Source: DAOUKH01 sp034421515 (GTDB lineage Bacteria; Chloroflexota; Dehalococcoidia; SHYB01). Taken from it: a stretch of DNA of 63,780 nt. The stretch covers positions 1 through 63,780 of the forward strand of contig DAOUKH010000031.1 of NCBI GenBank assembly GCA_034421515.1. The letters run 5' to 3'. A program made the translations under genes and the position numbers. The notes under the pieces were generated by a model. That model was not told the origin of the DNA. It did not search any database and saw only the letters and a list, made by a program, of their open reading frames with translations. This document shows positions 57,202 to 63,780 of the stretch, piece by piece (the stretch's first letter is position 1; every line of letters begins with the position of its first letter).

Positions 57202-57267
57202 GGGGGTGCGCTCACTTCAGGGGGAGTGGTCGCGGGCAGAATACCACAGCGGGGGGTGGGGATCGGA

Positions 57268-57310
57268 GGGGCGCCTTGCGGCACGGGCGCGCCTGACGGC
57301 GCGCGCCCTC
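57268..57310 (+). repeat. Dispersed repeat family D, partial copy
   Basis: GGGGCGCCTTGCGGC then CGCGCCTGACGGCGCGCGCC and CTC. The right half matches the copy at 63667; it abuts family A, the same D/A adjacency as at 14027-14114. Confidence 0.7.
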
Positions 57311-57346
57311 TCTCAAATCTCCCCCATAGGGGGAGAGGTTTAAGGC
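57304..57346 (-). repeat. Dispersed repeat family A, copy 7 (inverted)
   Basis: GCCCTCTCTCAAATC, CCCCCATAGGGGGAG, then AGGTTTAAGGCGC: a diverged reverse complement of the family A unit. Confidence 0.75.
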
Positions 57347-57411
57347 GCTCCCGCTAGAGGGGAGGCTGGAGGGGGAGGGTCGCGTCGCGACGCGCCCCTA
57401 CAGGGGAGGGG

Positions 57412-57500
57412 AGGAGACCCCACCCACACCCCTGGGCAACCACGAGGGTTGCCCCTACATGGGCGCGGCCCGTTGGCGGCTTCGGGGATTGTGCAAAGGT
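57412..57500 (-). repeat. Dispersed repeat family C, long copy 2 (inverted)
   Basis: Reverse complement of 3089-3174 along about 86 bases, including GGGCAACCACGAGGGTTGCC and the flank GGCGGCTTCGGGG(A/G)TTGTGC, with roughly one mismatch in ten. Confidence 0.85.
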
Positions 57501-57581
57501 CTTCAGAGGGAGAGAGGCTTGTGGAGAGTTTACGCACCGGGCAGGGCGGGGTAGAGTGGGCGCGGCAACGATGGAGGCATG

Positions 57582-58388
57582 ATGAGCTACAAGACGATCC
57601 TTCTGGACAAGACCGATCACCTGGCGACGCTGACGTTCAACCGGCCCGACCGGCTCAACGCGCTCAACGACTTGATGTTCGAGGAGCTGATCGACGCTCT
57701 CGACGACATAGCGAACGACGACGACGTGCGGGCGATGATCCTCACGGCGGCGGGGCGCGCCTTCTGCGCCTCGGCGGACGTGAAGGAGGAGCCGCAGGGC
57801 GGCGACCGCTTCTTCAGCAAGAAGAATTTTCCGGAGATCTACGAGCACATCCGCAACTACCCGCAGAAGGTCACCCTCGGCATCCACCACATGCCGAAGC
57901 CGACCATCGCGGCGGTGAACGGGCTGGCGATCGGCGACGGCTTTGACTTCGTCCTGGCGTGCGACATCCGCATCGGCTGCGAGCACACGCGGTTCATGAA
58001 CGCCTTCCTCCAGATGGGCCTGATCTCCAACACGGGAACGTCGTGGTTCCTGCCCCGGACGGTCGGCATCAACAAGGCGTTCGAGCTGCTCTACACCGCC
58101 GACTGGCTCAATGCGGAGGACGCGCTGAGCACCGGCGTCCTCAACAAGCTGGTGCCCGCCGACAAGCTGATGGAGGAAGCGACGGCGCTGGCCCGGCGCA
58201 TCCTGGAGCGCCCGCCTATTCCTAACAAGCTGATCAAGCCGCTGGTCTTCCGGGGGCTCAACGAAAGCCTCGACGCGCACCTGCTCAGCGCGGCCGAGGT
58301 CGAGGTGCTGACCCTGTCGACGGAGGACCACAAGGAGGCCCTTGGGGCCTTCCTGAACAAGCGCGAGCCGAAGTTCCGCGGCCGCTAG
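57582..58388 (+). CDS. Enoyl-CoA hydratase/isomerase family protein
   Basis: 268 residues. The ATG at 57582 is four bases after GGAGG; another ATG three bases earlier is too close to the site. Crotonase features are L-T-F-N-R-P-D-R-L-N-A-L-N and the oxyanion loop F-C-A-S-A-D-V-K (Ala-Ser-Ala instead of Ala-Gly). The second loop is A-I-G-D-G-F-D-F, so the first hydratase glutamate is Asp, and the second position is Phe (M-N-A-F-L). It is therefore probably not a simple hydratase; isomerase, hydrolase or decarboxylase are options. Its stop overlaps, tail to tail, the alpha/beta hydrolase gene by four bases. Confidence 0.86.
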   Translation: MSYKTILLDKTDHLATLTFNRPDRLNALNDLMFEELIDALDDIANDDDVRAMILTAAGRAFCASADVKEEPQGGDRFFSKKNFPEIYEHIRNYPQKVTLGIHHMPKPTIAAVNGLAIGDGFDFVLACDIRIGCEHTRFMNAFLQMGLISNTGTSWFLPRTVGINKAFELLYTADWLNAEDALSTGVLNKLVPADKLMEEATALARRILERPPIPNKLIKPLVFRGLNESLDAHLLSAAEVEVLTLSTEDHKEALGAFLNKREPKFRGR

Positions 58389-59236
58389 CCGGCGCGGACG
58401 AAGGTGGAGATCTTCTCCGCCAACTCGGCGGCGCGCCACTCCGCGGCGTTGTGGTCGCTCTGGGGCCACTCGAAGACGGTGCAGCCGGGGAGGTAGTCCT
58501 TGGCGATGGCGGCCCGCTTGCAGAAGGCCGGCTCGTTGTGGCTGTCGACCTGGACGAAGAGCATCGGCGCTTTGATGCGCGGCAGGCACGACTGCCAGTC
58601 GTAGGTGAAGACGGCCTCGTAGATGCGGGGTGCGTTCTCCCCGATCTGGGCGACGTCGAGCATCGCCAGACGGAGGAACTCGCGCTCCTCGTCGGAGAGG
58701 TCCGACGAGGGGGTCCTCCCGGTGTTGAACCACATGTTCATCACCTGGCTGTAGGCCCATGCCCACTGGCGCTGCAGGTGCGACCCGTCCGGCGCCGACT
58801 CCATGAGCTTGCGGGTCTTGGGGACGGCCCAATTGAAGGCCGTCTCCCGCTCCTCGCCGCGCTCGGTGAAGGTGTAGCCCATGACCACGAGCCGACGCAC
58901 CCGGTCGGGCCAGGTGGCGGCGACCTCGCCGGTCACGAGCGAGCCGGTGTGGCAACCGAAGAAGTCGCTCGACTCGATGCCGAGCGCGTCCATGACGTGG
59001 ACGACGTTGCGGGCGAGGTCGAGCAGGCCGAATTCGCCGTCCGGTAGCGGGCCCGAGCTCCCGCAGCCCAGCAGGTCGAGGGCGTAGACGCGGTGGTCCT
59101 TCGCGAGGATGGGGGTCATCGCAAGGAACTCGCGCGAGGAGCGCGGGTTCTGGTGGAGCAAGATGAGCGGTTCGCCCTCGCCGGCGGTGATGTAGTGGAC
59201 CTGTCCTTCAGGGGTGCTGGCGTAGCCGTGTTCCAT
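58385..59236 (-). CDS. Alpha/beta-hydrolase fold protein with His at the nucleophile position
   Basis: 283 residues from the ATG at 59236 (M-E-H-G-Y-A-S), four bases after the LLM stop; the open frame extends further without support. L-L-H-Q-N-P-R-S-S near 26-34 and D-L-L-G-C-G-S-S near 54 are typical of the fold. The nucleophile elbow reads G-C-H-T-G (94-98), so His96 replaces Ser, as at 18584. The C-terminal Q-S-D-H-N-A supplies the catalytic His. Last gene of the operon that starts with the acyl-CoA dehydrogenase. Confidence 0.86.
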   Translation of the reverse strand: MEHGYASTPEGQVHYITAGEGEPLILLHQNPRSSREFLAMTPILAKDHRVYALDLLGCGSSGPLPDGEFGLLDLARNVVHVMDALGIESSDFFGCHTGSLVTGEVAATWPDRVRRLVVMGYTFTERGEERETAFNWAVPKTRKLMESAPDGSHLQRQWAWAYSQVMNMWFNTGRTPSSDLSDEEREFLRLAMLDVAQIGENAPRIYEAVFTYDWQSCLPRIKAPMLFVQVDSHNEPAFCKRAAIAKDYLPGCTVFEWPQSDHNAAEWRAAELAEKISTFVRAG

Positions 59237-59240
59237 CGCT

Positions 59241-60245
59241 CTACTCCGTCGCGCCGTCCATGGCGTCGATGATCGACTGCACGTAGCGGTCCTCGTCATA
59301 TCCCTCCCGCGGCGGGAAGGGATACAGGATCGGCAGGTCGACGCCGGCGGCGCGGAACTCCTCGACCCGCCCCTTGGTGCGGCTGTATCCGGCGGCCACG
59401 GGAAGCTGGTCTAGCATGTCCTCGGTGACGTGGGAGGCGGCGGCGCGGGAGTCGCCCCGGTCCCAGGCCTCCTTGAAGCCCGCCGCCTGCTCGTGGTAGC
59501 CCAGCTCCTCGTAGTGCATGCGGTACCGGTCCAGCCAGGCGTAGAAGGCGATAGCGTCGATGATGTCGCTTCGGGCCTGGGCTTCGTCGCGGTGCGGGAC
59601 GCACATGATGAAGGAACCCACGTCGATGTCCGACGGATCGCGCCCGGCCTCGCGGGCCCCCTCGGCGATGGCCTCGCGGATGCGGCCCACGTGGTCCTTG
59701 CCGGCGAGGTGGAGGATGACGCCGTCGGCGATCTGCCCCGCGATGCGGGCCATGTAGGTCCCGACGACGCCCATGTAGATCGGCACCTTGAAGGGGGCGC
59801 CCTCGGCCTGGATGCGGAGGCCGTCGACGCCGCAGGCCTTGCCGTGGTAGGTCACGGTCTCGCCGGCGAGGAGCCGCCGGACGATCTCGACGTACTCCCG
59901 CGTCCGGGTGATGGGCTTGTCGTAGGGCATCTGGTGGACGACCTCGATCAGCCGCTGGTGGCTGCTGCCGATGCCGAGGGTGAAGCGTCCGCCGCTGACG
60001 TGGTGGAGCGTCGCGGCGCCCAAGCCCACCAGTCCGGGCGACCGGGTGAAGGCGCTGATGACGGCGGTGCCCAGCCGCACCCGCTCGGTGCGGGAGGCGA
60101 CCGCCGAGAGGTAGGTGAAGGCGTCCCAGTCCTGCCCTTCGTGGAACCAGCAGATTTCGAGGCCGCGGTCGTCGGCGGCGCGAACGATTTCGACCATGCG
60201 GTCGACGGGGAGCGGTGCGTCGATTTGCAGTCCGAGTCTTGCCAT
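59241..60245 (-). CDS. LLM-class flavin/F420-dependent oxidoreductase
   Basis: 334 residues. G-L-E-I-C-W-F-H-E-G-Q-D near 29-40, E-R-V-R-L-G-T-A-V near 54-62, G-R-F-T-L-G-I-G-S-S-H near 86-96 and P-I-Y-M-G-V-V-G near 157 identify the luciferase-like barrel. Closest in layout to the member at 12703. It sits two bases from the cyclase gene upstream and four from the hydrolase downstream, so it acts in the same pathway. Confidence 0.88.
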   Translation of the reverse strand: MARLGLQIDAPLPVDRMVEIVRAADDRGLEICWFHEGQDWDAFTYLSAVASRTERVRLGTAVISAFTRSPGLVGLGAATLHHVSGGRFTLGIGSSHQRLIEVVHQMPYDKPITRTREYVEIVRRLLAGETVTYHGKACGVDGLRIQAEGAPFKVPIYMGVVGTYMARIAGQIADGVILHLAGKDHVGRIREAIAEGAREAGRDPSDIDVGSFIMCVPHRDEAQARSDIIDAIAFYAWLDRYRMHYEELGYHEQAAGFKEAWDRGDSRAAASHVTEDMLDQLPVAAGYSRTKGRVEEFRAAGVDLPILYPFPPREGYDEDRYVQSIIDAMDGATE

Positions 60246-60247
60246 GG

Positions 60248-61153
60248 CTAGAAGATCGCGATCGGGTTCAGGGGAGAGCCGGTGCCTCCCACGACGTTGA
60301 GCGGGGCCGCGGTGAGCATGAACTCGTAGCGGCCCTCCTCCTCGCAGGCCTGGGCGAGGGGTTCGAGCAGGCAGCTATCGAGGAGCACGATGCCGAACCT
60401 ATAGAGGGCGGTGTGCGGAGTGTTGTCGCGCGTGCCGTACTCGTTGGGGAAGGCGTCGTGCATGTCCCAGGCGAGGACGGCGATGTCGCGCTCGCGGAGG
60501 AACTTGTTGCACGACGCGCCGACCCCGGGCCGGCTGCCCTCAGTGGTGTAGGCGCCGGCGGCCCCGCGCCCCGAGTAGACCACGGCCGCGTCGCCGGGGC
60601 CGACATCGATGCCGAGCTGGTCGACGATGTCGTCGAGCTCCCAGTTGAGCACGGGGTTGTCCGGCGTGACACAGGGGACGCCGCGGTACTTGGGCACGTT
60701 GAGGAAGACGCCGCGGGTGACGATGCCATCGGACCAAGCCTCGATGCCGCCGGATGTCGCGCCGCGGGTGGTGATCATCTTGTCGGGGTCGGCGCCGTCC
60801 CAGCCCCCGCCTTCGACGTCCCAGAGGTGGTTGAGCGCGTCGACGTGGGTGGTGGAGACGGTGTGATAGTCGGTGCCGTAAAAGTCGCAGGCCTCGCCGC
60901 GGAGGCCGCGGTCGATGGTGTAGGTGTAGTGGAGGGCGGGCCGCTCGTTTTCGGGGCCCGCGATGGTGGGAAAGACCTGGCTCAGTGAAACCTGCCGACC
61001 CTTCTTCACGAGGCTCGCGGCCTGGACGACCTTCTCCGGCGTGACGAGATTCATCGTCCCTTTGGCGCCGTTCTCGCCCCACCGGCCCCAGTTCCGGCCC
61101 TCGTTCATCAGCTTCTCAAGCTCCGCCTCAGTAGGCAGTCGGGGGTCTGACAT
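60248..61153 (-). CDS. Cyclase/kynurenine formamidase-like family protein
   Basis: 301 residues, same family as 56185. The metal-site region reads T-T-H-V-D-A-L-N-H near 95-103, closer to the H-x-D-x-x-x-H pattern of active members than the 56185 protein. G-D-A-A-V-V-Y-S-G-R near 180 and A-W-D-M-H-D near 225 complete it. It likely hydrolyses a cyclic amide, lactone or ester in the pathway encoded by this operon. 43 bases separate it from the M24 gene upstream. Confidence 0.88.
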   Translation of the reverse strand: MSDPRLPTEAELEKLMNEGRNWGRWGENGAKGTMNLVTPEKVVQAASLVKKGRQVSLSQVFPTIAGPENERPALHYTYTIDRGLRGEACDFYGTDYHTVSTTHVDALNHLWDVEGGGWDGADPDKMITTRGATSGGIEAWSDGIVTRGVFLNVPKYRGVPCVTPDNPVLNWELDDIVDQLGIDVGPGDAAVVYSGRGAAGAYTTEGSRPGVGASCNKFLRERDIAVLAWDMHDAFPNEYGTRDNTPHTALYRFGIVLLDSCLLEPLAQACEEEGRYEFMLTAAPLNVVGGTGSPLNPIAIF

Positions 61154-61196
61154 GGGTGGGACCTCCTTCGGCCGCTTGGCCGTCGTCGATTGGGGG

Positions 61197-62345
61197 CTAG
61201 CCGCTGCTCAGCAGCTCGGGGCCGCCAGCCCGCACGATGAGCTGGTCGCCCCAGATGCCGCAGGAGCCGGTCTCGGCCCTGATCAGGAGCGGGTGCATGA
61301 CCATGTAGGCATTCTCGGGGATGACGGTGTCGTCGGTGGCGGTGATGCTGAAGCCTTCGCCGATCGTCATGCCCAGACCGTGACCGAAGCGGACGCCCGA
61401 GTAGTCGAAGCCGTAGCTCTGGGCGACCTCGAGGCCGGCGGCGTAAAGCTCCTTGGGGGTGACGCCAGGCTTCACCAGGGTGAGCATCTTGTCGTGCGCA
61501 GCGATGGCCGCATCGCGGATGCGGAGCTTCTCGGCGCTGGTGTTGCCGACGGCGGCGGTGCGGCAGACCTGGCCGTAGTAGCCCTCGTAGCGGGCGTTGA
61601 CCTCCAGGGCGACGATGTCGCCGTCCTCGAAGACGAGGTCGTGGCGCTGATGGCCCCAGAGCCAGGGCTCGCCGGCGCTCATGTAGAGGCTGATGTACTC
61701 GGCGCCGGCCATGCGGGCGGCGTGCTCGCAGATCGCGACGGCGTCGGACTGGCGCACGCCGGGCTTCGCCGCCTCCAAGAAGGCGTCCATGCCGGCCTTC
61801 GAGACCCGCGCCGCGCCCCGGATGAAGGGCTCCTCGACCGCGGCCCGCGGCAGGGCCACCTTGTGCACCATGCCGGAGACGTCCACGAGCTCGGCCTTCG
61901 GAAAGGCCCGGCGCAGACCGTCGATGGTGGTGTAGGGCAGGAAGCGCATGCCGTCGATGCCGAGCTTGCCTTCGGAGAAGCCGCCCTCGGTCAGCGCCTC
62001 GGCGATGGAGACGTCCCAGTCGCGGGGCGAGCCCGTACCGACGTTGACCTTGACGTTGGAGACCGGCGAGCGCCTCTGGGCCAGGCCGACCTGGCAGTTG
62101 GCGAAGCCGCTGCCGATGACCAAGGTGGGGCCGGCGTCGAGGGTATCGACCAGCACGGACAGGAGCTGGGAGTCGACGACGTTGAAGAAGTTGGTCAGAT
62201 AGCGGACCGTGCCGCCCTCGACGATGCTGTCGGAGTCGACCACGACCAGGGCGTCAAGGCCCCGAGCGCGGGCGGCCGCACGGGTGTTTTCGATGCGTCG
62301 CGAGATCTCCTGGGCGTCGAATGGGGTGTGCGTGGCGGTCGTCAT
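61197..62345 (-). CDS. M24 (creatinase/Xaa-Pro peptidase) fold protein lacking metal ligands
   Basis: 382 residues from the ATG at 62345, seven bases after GGGAG. Residues 1-160 are the creatinase N-terminal domain and 165-382 the pita-bread fold. The five metal ligands of M24 peptidases are mostly replaced: Asn250 and Gln259 for the two Asp, His322 kept (G-H-G-L-G-M), His351 and Gly366 for the two Glu. Creatinase also works without metal, so this is more likely a creatinase-like amidinohydrolase, DMSP-lyase-like or non-peptidase enzyme. It lies 23 bases after the acyl-CoA dehydrogenase gene. Confidence 0.87.
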   Translation of the reverse strand: MTTATHTPFDAQEISRRIENTRAAARARGLDALVVVDSDSIVEGGTVRYLTNFFNVVDSQLLSVLVDTLDAGPTLVIGSGFANCQVGLAQRRSPVSNVKVNVGTGSPRDWDVSIAEALTEGGFSEGKLGIDGMRFLPYTTIDGLRRAFPKAELVDVSGMVHKVALPRAAVEEPFIRGAARVSKAGMDAFLEAAKPGVRQSDAVAICEHAARMAGAEYISLYMSAGEPWLWGHQRHDLVFEDGDIVALEVNARYEGYYGQVCRTAAVGNTSAEKLRIRDAAIAAHDKMLTLVKPGVTPKELYAAGLEVAQSYGFDYSGVRFGHGLGMTIGEGFSITATDDTVIPENAYMVMHPLLIRAETGSCGIWGDQLIVRAGGPELLSSG

Positions 62346-62368
62346 CGTGCTGCTCCCTTCGGGCGTTC

Positions 62369-63586
62369 CTAGCCGATCCAGGGCCTGCCCGCGTTCAGGC
62401 GCGTCTCGATTTCCCGTCCGATGGAGAGATTGAGCACCTTGTGCCCGCCCTCGCCGTGCTGGATGCCGATGGCGTCGCGCACCAGCTTCTCGATGGGCAT
62501 GCCCCGGATGACGCCGTAGCCGCCGAAGAGGTCGAGGGAGTGCAGGGCGATCTTGAGGGCGGTCTCGGCGCAGTAGACGCGGTTGGCCTTCAGGAGGTTG
62601 CGGTCGATCTCCTCGGCGTGGGCCACCATCCAGGCGGCGCGCCAGATCAGGCTCCGGGCCGCCTGGAGCGAGGTGTACATCTCGGCGATGGAGTGCGCCA
62701 CGGCCTGGTGCTGGATGATGTTCTTGCCGCCCTGGCGCCGCCCGTTGGCGTAGTTGACGCCGGCGTCGAGCGCCGCCCGCGCCAGCGCCACGAGGTGCGC
62801 CGGGACCTCGATGTTGCCCGCGGCCTGATAGCGGGCCAGCTCGGGAGGCAGATAGGCCTCCCGCCCGCCGAGCAGGTTCTCGGCGGGGATGCGGGCGTTG
62901 TCGAAGAACAACTCGGCTTGGTGGTAGGCGCGCCAGCCGATCTTGTCGTGGACCGTGCCCACGCGGACGCCGGGCGTCCCCTTCTCGACGATCAGGTAGC
63001 TGACCCCCTCCGCGGCGCGGACGTTGGGGTCGGTGCGCACGCGGGGAATCCAGACCGAGGCGTTGTCGACGTGCGACCCCCACTGCTTCACGCCGTTCAC
63101 CACGTAGTGGTCGCCGTCGCGGATGGCGGTGGTCATGATGCCCTCGCCGGCCGGGGCGTCGTAGTAGCCCATGACGTCGGCGCCGACGTTGGGCTCGGTG
63201 ACGGGAAAGGAGAGGAGGAAGTCGTCTTCGTCGCGGAAGCGGGGGAGGTAGCGCTGCTTTTGGTCTTCGGTGCCCGCCACGAAGAGCAGCGGAGCGATCT
63301 TCCAGTTCTGGGAGAAGATCTTGGAGCAGCTCACGTCCTCGTAGGCCAGCTCGTCGATCACGATGAGCTGGGAAAGCGCGTCGGCTTCGACGCCGCCCCA
63401 CTCGGCCGGAAGGGTCAGCGTCCGCAGGCCGAGCTGCGATCCCTTCTTGATCAGGTCCCAGGGGAAGTTGTCGGGGACGTCCCCCTGGTCCATCGCCATG
63501 GCGACGGGTCGTATCTCGTTGCGGGCGAAGTCGCGCGCCAGGCGTTGGAGGGCGCGCTGGTCCTCGGTCAGGTCGAATTCAAGCAT
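62369..63586 (-). CDS. Acyl-CoA dehydrogenase
   Basis: 405 residues: L-T-E-D-Q-R-A-L-Q-R-L-A-R-D-F-A near 6-21, F-P-V-T-E-P-N-V-G-A-D near 127-137, V-V-N-G-V-K-Q-W-G-S near 162-171 and D-L-F-G-G-Y-G-V near 352-359 mark the family. A Glu in G-E-G-G near 378 is at the usual catalytic-base position. It would oxidise an acyl-CoA with FAD, passing electrons to ETF. First gene of the catabolic operon; the acyl chain cannot be inferred. Confidence 0.92.
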   Translation of the reverse strand: MLEFDLTEDQRALQRLARDFARNEIRPVAMAMDQGDVPDNFPWDLIKKGSQLGLRTLTLPAEWGGVEADALSQLIVIDELAYEDVSCSKIFSQNWKIAPLLFVAGTEDQKQRYLPRFRDEDDFLLSFPVTEPNVGADVMGYYDAPAGEGIMTTAIRDGDHYVVNGVKQWGSHVDNASVWIPRVRTDPNVRAAEGVSYLIVEKGTPGVRVGTVHDKIGWRAYHQAELFFDNARIPAENLLGGREAYLPPELARYQAAGNIEVPAHLVALARAALDAGVNYANGRRQGGKNIIQHQAVAHSIAEMYTSLQAARSLIWRAAWMVAHAEEIDRNLLKANRVYCAETALKIALHSLDLFGGYGVIRGMPIEKLVRDAIGIQHGEGGHKVLNLSIGREIETRLNAGRPWIG

Positions 63587-63666
63587 GGCGCGCCATAGTG
63601 TACACGCTCCGGCACGGGGTGGGGCTCGCCCCGCCGAGGAGACCTTTGGCTAACGGGACGGGGCAG

Positions 63667-63719
63667 GGAGCAGCGCCCTGCGGGCGCTCGCGCGCCTGAC
63701 GGCGCGCGCCCTCTGAAGG
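63667..63719 (+). repeat. Dispersed repeat family D, copy 3
   Basis: GGGAGCAGCGCCCTGCGGGC then GCTCGCGCGCCTGACGG and CGCGCGCCCTCTGAAGG, matching the inverse of 14066-14114. Confidence 0.8.
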
Positions 63720-63722
63720 GCC

Positions 63723-63780
63723 GGGCACATGGGTGACAGTTAGACCGGGGACATAGGTAACACTTTGACAGGGGTCTTGG
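63723..63780. mobile_element. Probable end of an IS481-type insertion sequence, cut by the window edge
   Basis: Two imperfect direct repeats, GGGCACATGGGTGACAGTT (63723) and GGGGACATAGGTAACACTT (63747), spaced 24 bases apart, then TGACAGGGGTC. Such paired GACAT-GGT-ACA units are seen at the ends of many IS481-family elements. The transposase gene, if present, lies beyond the edge. Confidence 0.45.

Larger units (their letters stand above)
57202..57581. other. 380-base gene-free interval with repeats
   Basis: Between the divergent cyclase and crotonase genes. It contains partial family D, inverted family A and the long inverted family C copy. No gene seen. Confidence 0.75.

Noticed and set aside
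62346..63401. N-terminal extension of the M24 gene to 734 residues
   Set aside because: The extra 352 codons are Arg-rich and antisense-phase to the acyl-CoA dehydrogenase gene, which is clearly real.
1..63780. tRNA or rRNA genes
   Set aside because: I looked for cloverleaf arms and conserved TTCGA loops in the intergenic regions and saw none; a tRNA scan would settle this.

Overview
The window is a high-GC bacterial chromosome segment (estimated by eye at about two-thirds G+C) that most resembles Chloroflexota, probably a Dehalococcoidia/SAR202-like lineage. Three observations point there: a DUF2298 'YYY' membrane protein, a solute-binding lipoprotein tethered by a long Pro/Thr linker typical of Chloroflexota, and an accessory gene set rich in luciferase-like (LLM) flavin oxidoreductases, CaiB-type CoA-transferases, crotonase-fold enzymes, SDRs and cyclase-family hydrolases. 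The assignment is inference. I found no rRNA, tRNA or CRISPR array.

Layout. 1-4279 (minus): DUF2298 protein, ftsY, a repeat-filled gap and an SDR. 4363-8314 (plus): a peptide-type ABC importer (lipoprotein, strong terminator, two permeases, no ATPase gene). 8414-12655: a duplicated ferredoxin-fold-like protein, a small conserved protein, a tandem-duplicated PD-(D/E)XK nuclease-like protein of lower GC, and an orphan. 12703-20273 (minus): LLM oxidoreductase, a 666-base repeat region, then a probable operon (bicupin, alpha/beta hydrolase, two CaiB proteins, LLM oxidoreductase, cysteine hydrolase). 20355-29617: GMC oxidoreductase, a small membrane protein, hydantoinase A and B genes separated by a racemase-like gene and two SDRs on the other strand. 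29639-44475: housekeeping block (rnc, CCA-adding enzyme with two tiny zinc-finger proteins, OGG-type glycosylase, exonuclease-DinG helicase, PHP protein, ECF sigma factor, purA, dapA/asd/dapB, pnp, rpsO). 44578-48114 (plus): a Pho box of four 11-base repeats followed by pstC-pstA-pstB-phoU. 48130-52248: a VOC-like protein, a stand-alone AsnC/RAM domain, two tandem NIPSNAP-like paralogues and two crotonase-fold enzymes. 52726-57201 (minus): cyclase, UGSC selenoprotein, a DUF262/HNH restriction-like gene of low GC, and a conserved protein. 57582-63586: crotonase, then a minus-strand catabolic operon (acyl-CoA dehydrogenase, M24 protein, cyclase, LLM oxidoreductase, alpha/beta hydrolase). The right edge holds what looks like the end of an IS481-type element.

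The most striking item is the gene at 55610-56173. It is read through an in-frame TGA to give a U-G-S-C motif, with a perfect 8-bp hairpin starting 10 bases after the TGA that fits a bacterial SECIS element. Other points of note are two tandem 75- and 85-residue proteins sharing an exactly spaced C7H zinc pattern resembling PHD/RING fingers, a series of enzymes whose catalytic residues are replaced (SDR, M24, two alpha/beta hydrolases, racemase, CoA-transferase, RNase III), an 18-base duplication in a crotonase active site, and four families of dispersed intergenic repeats.
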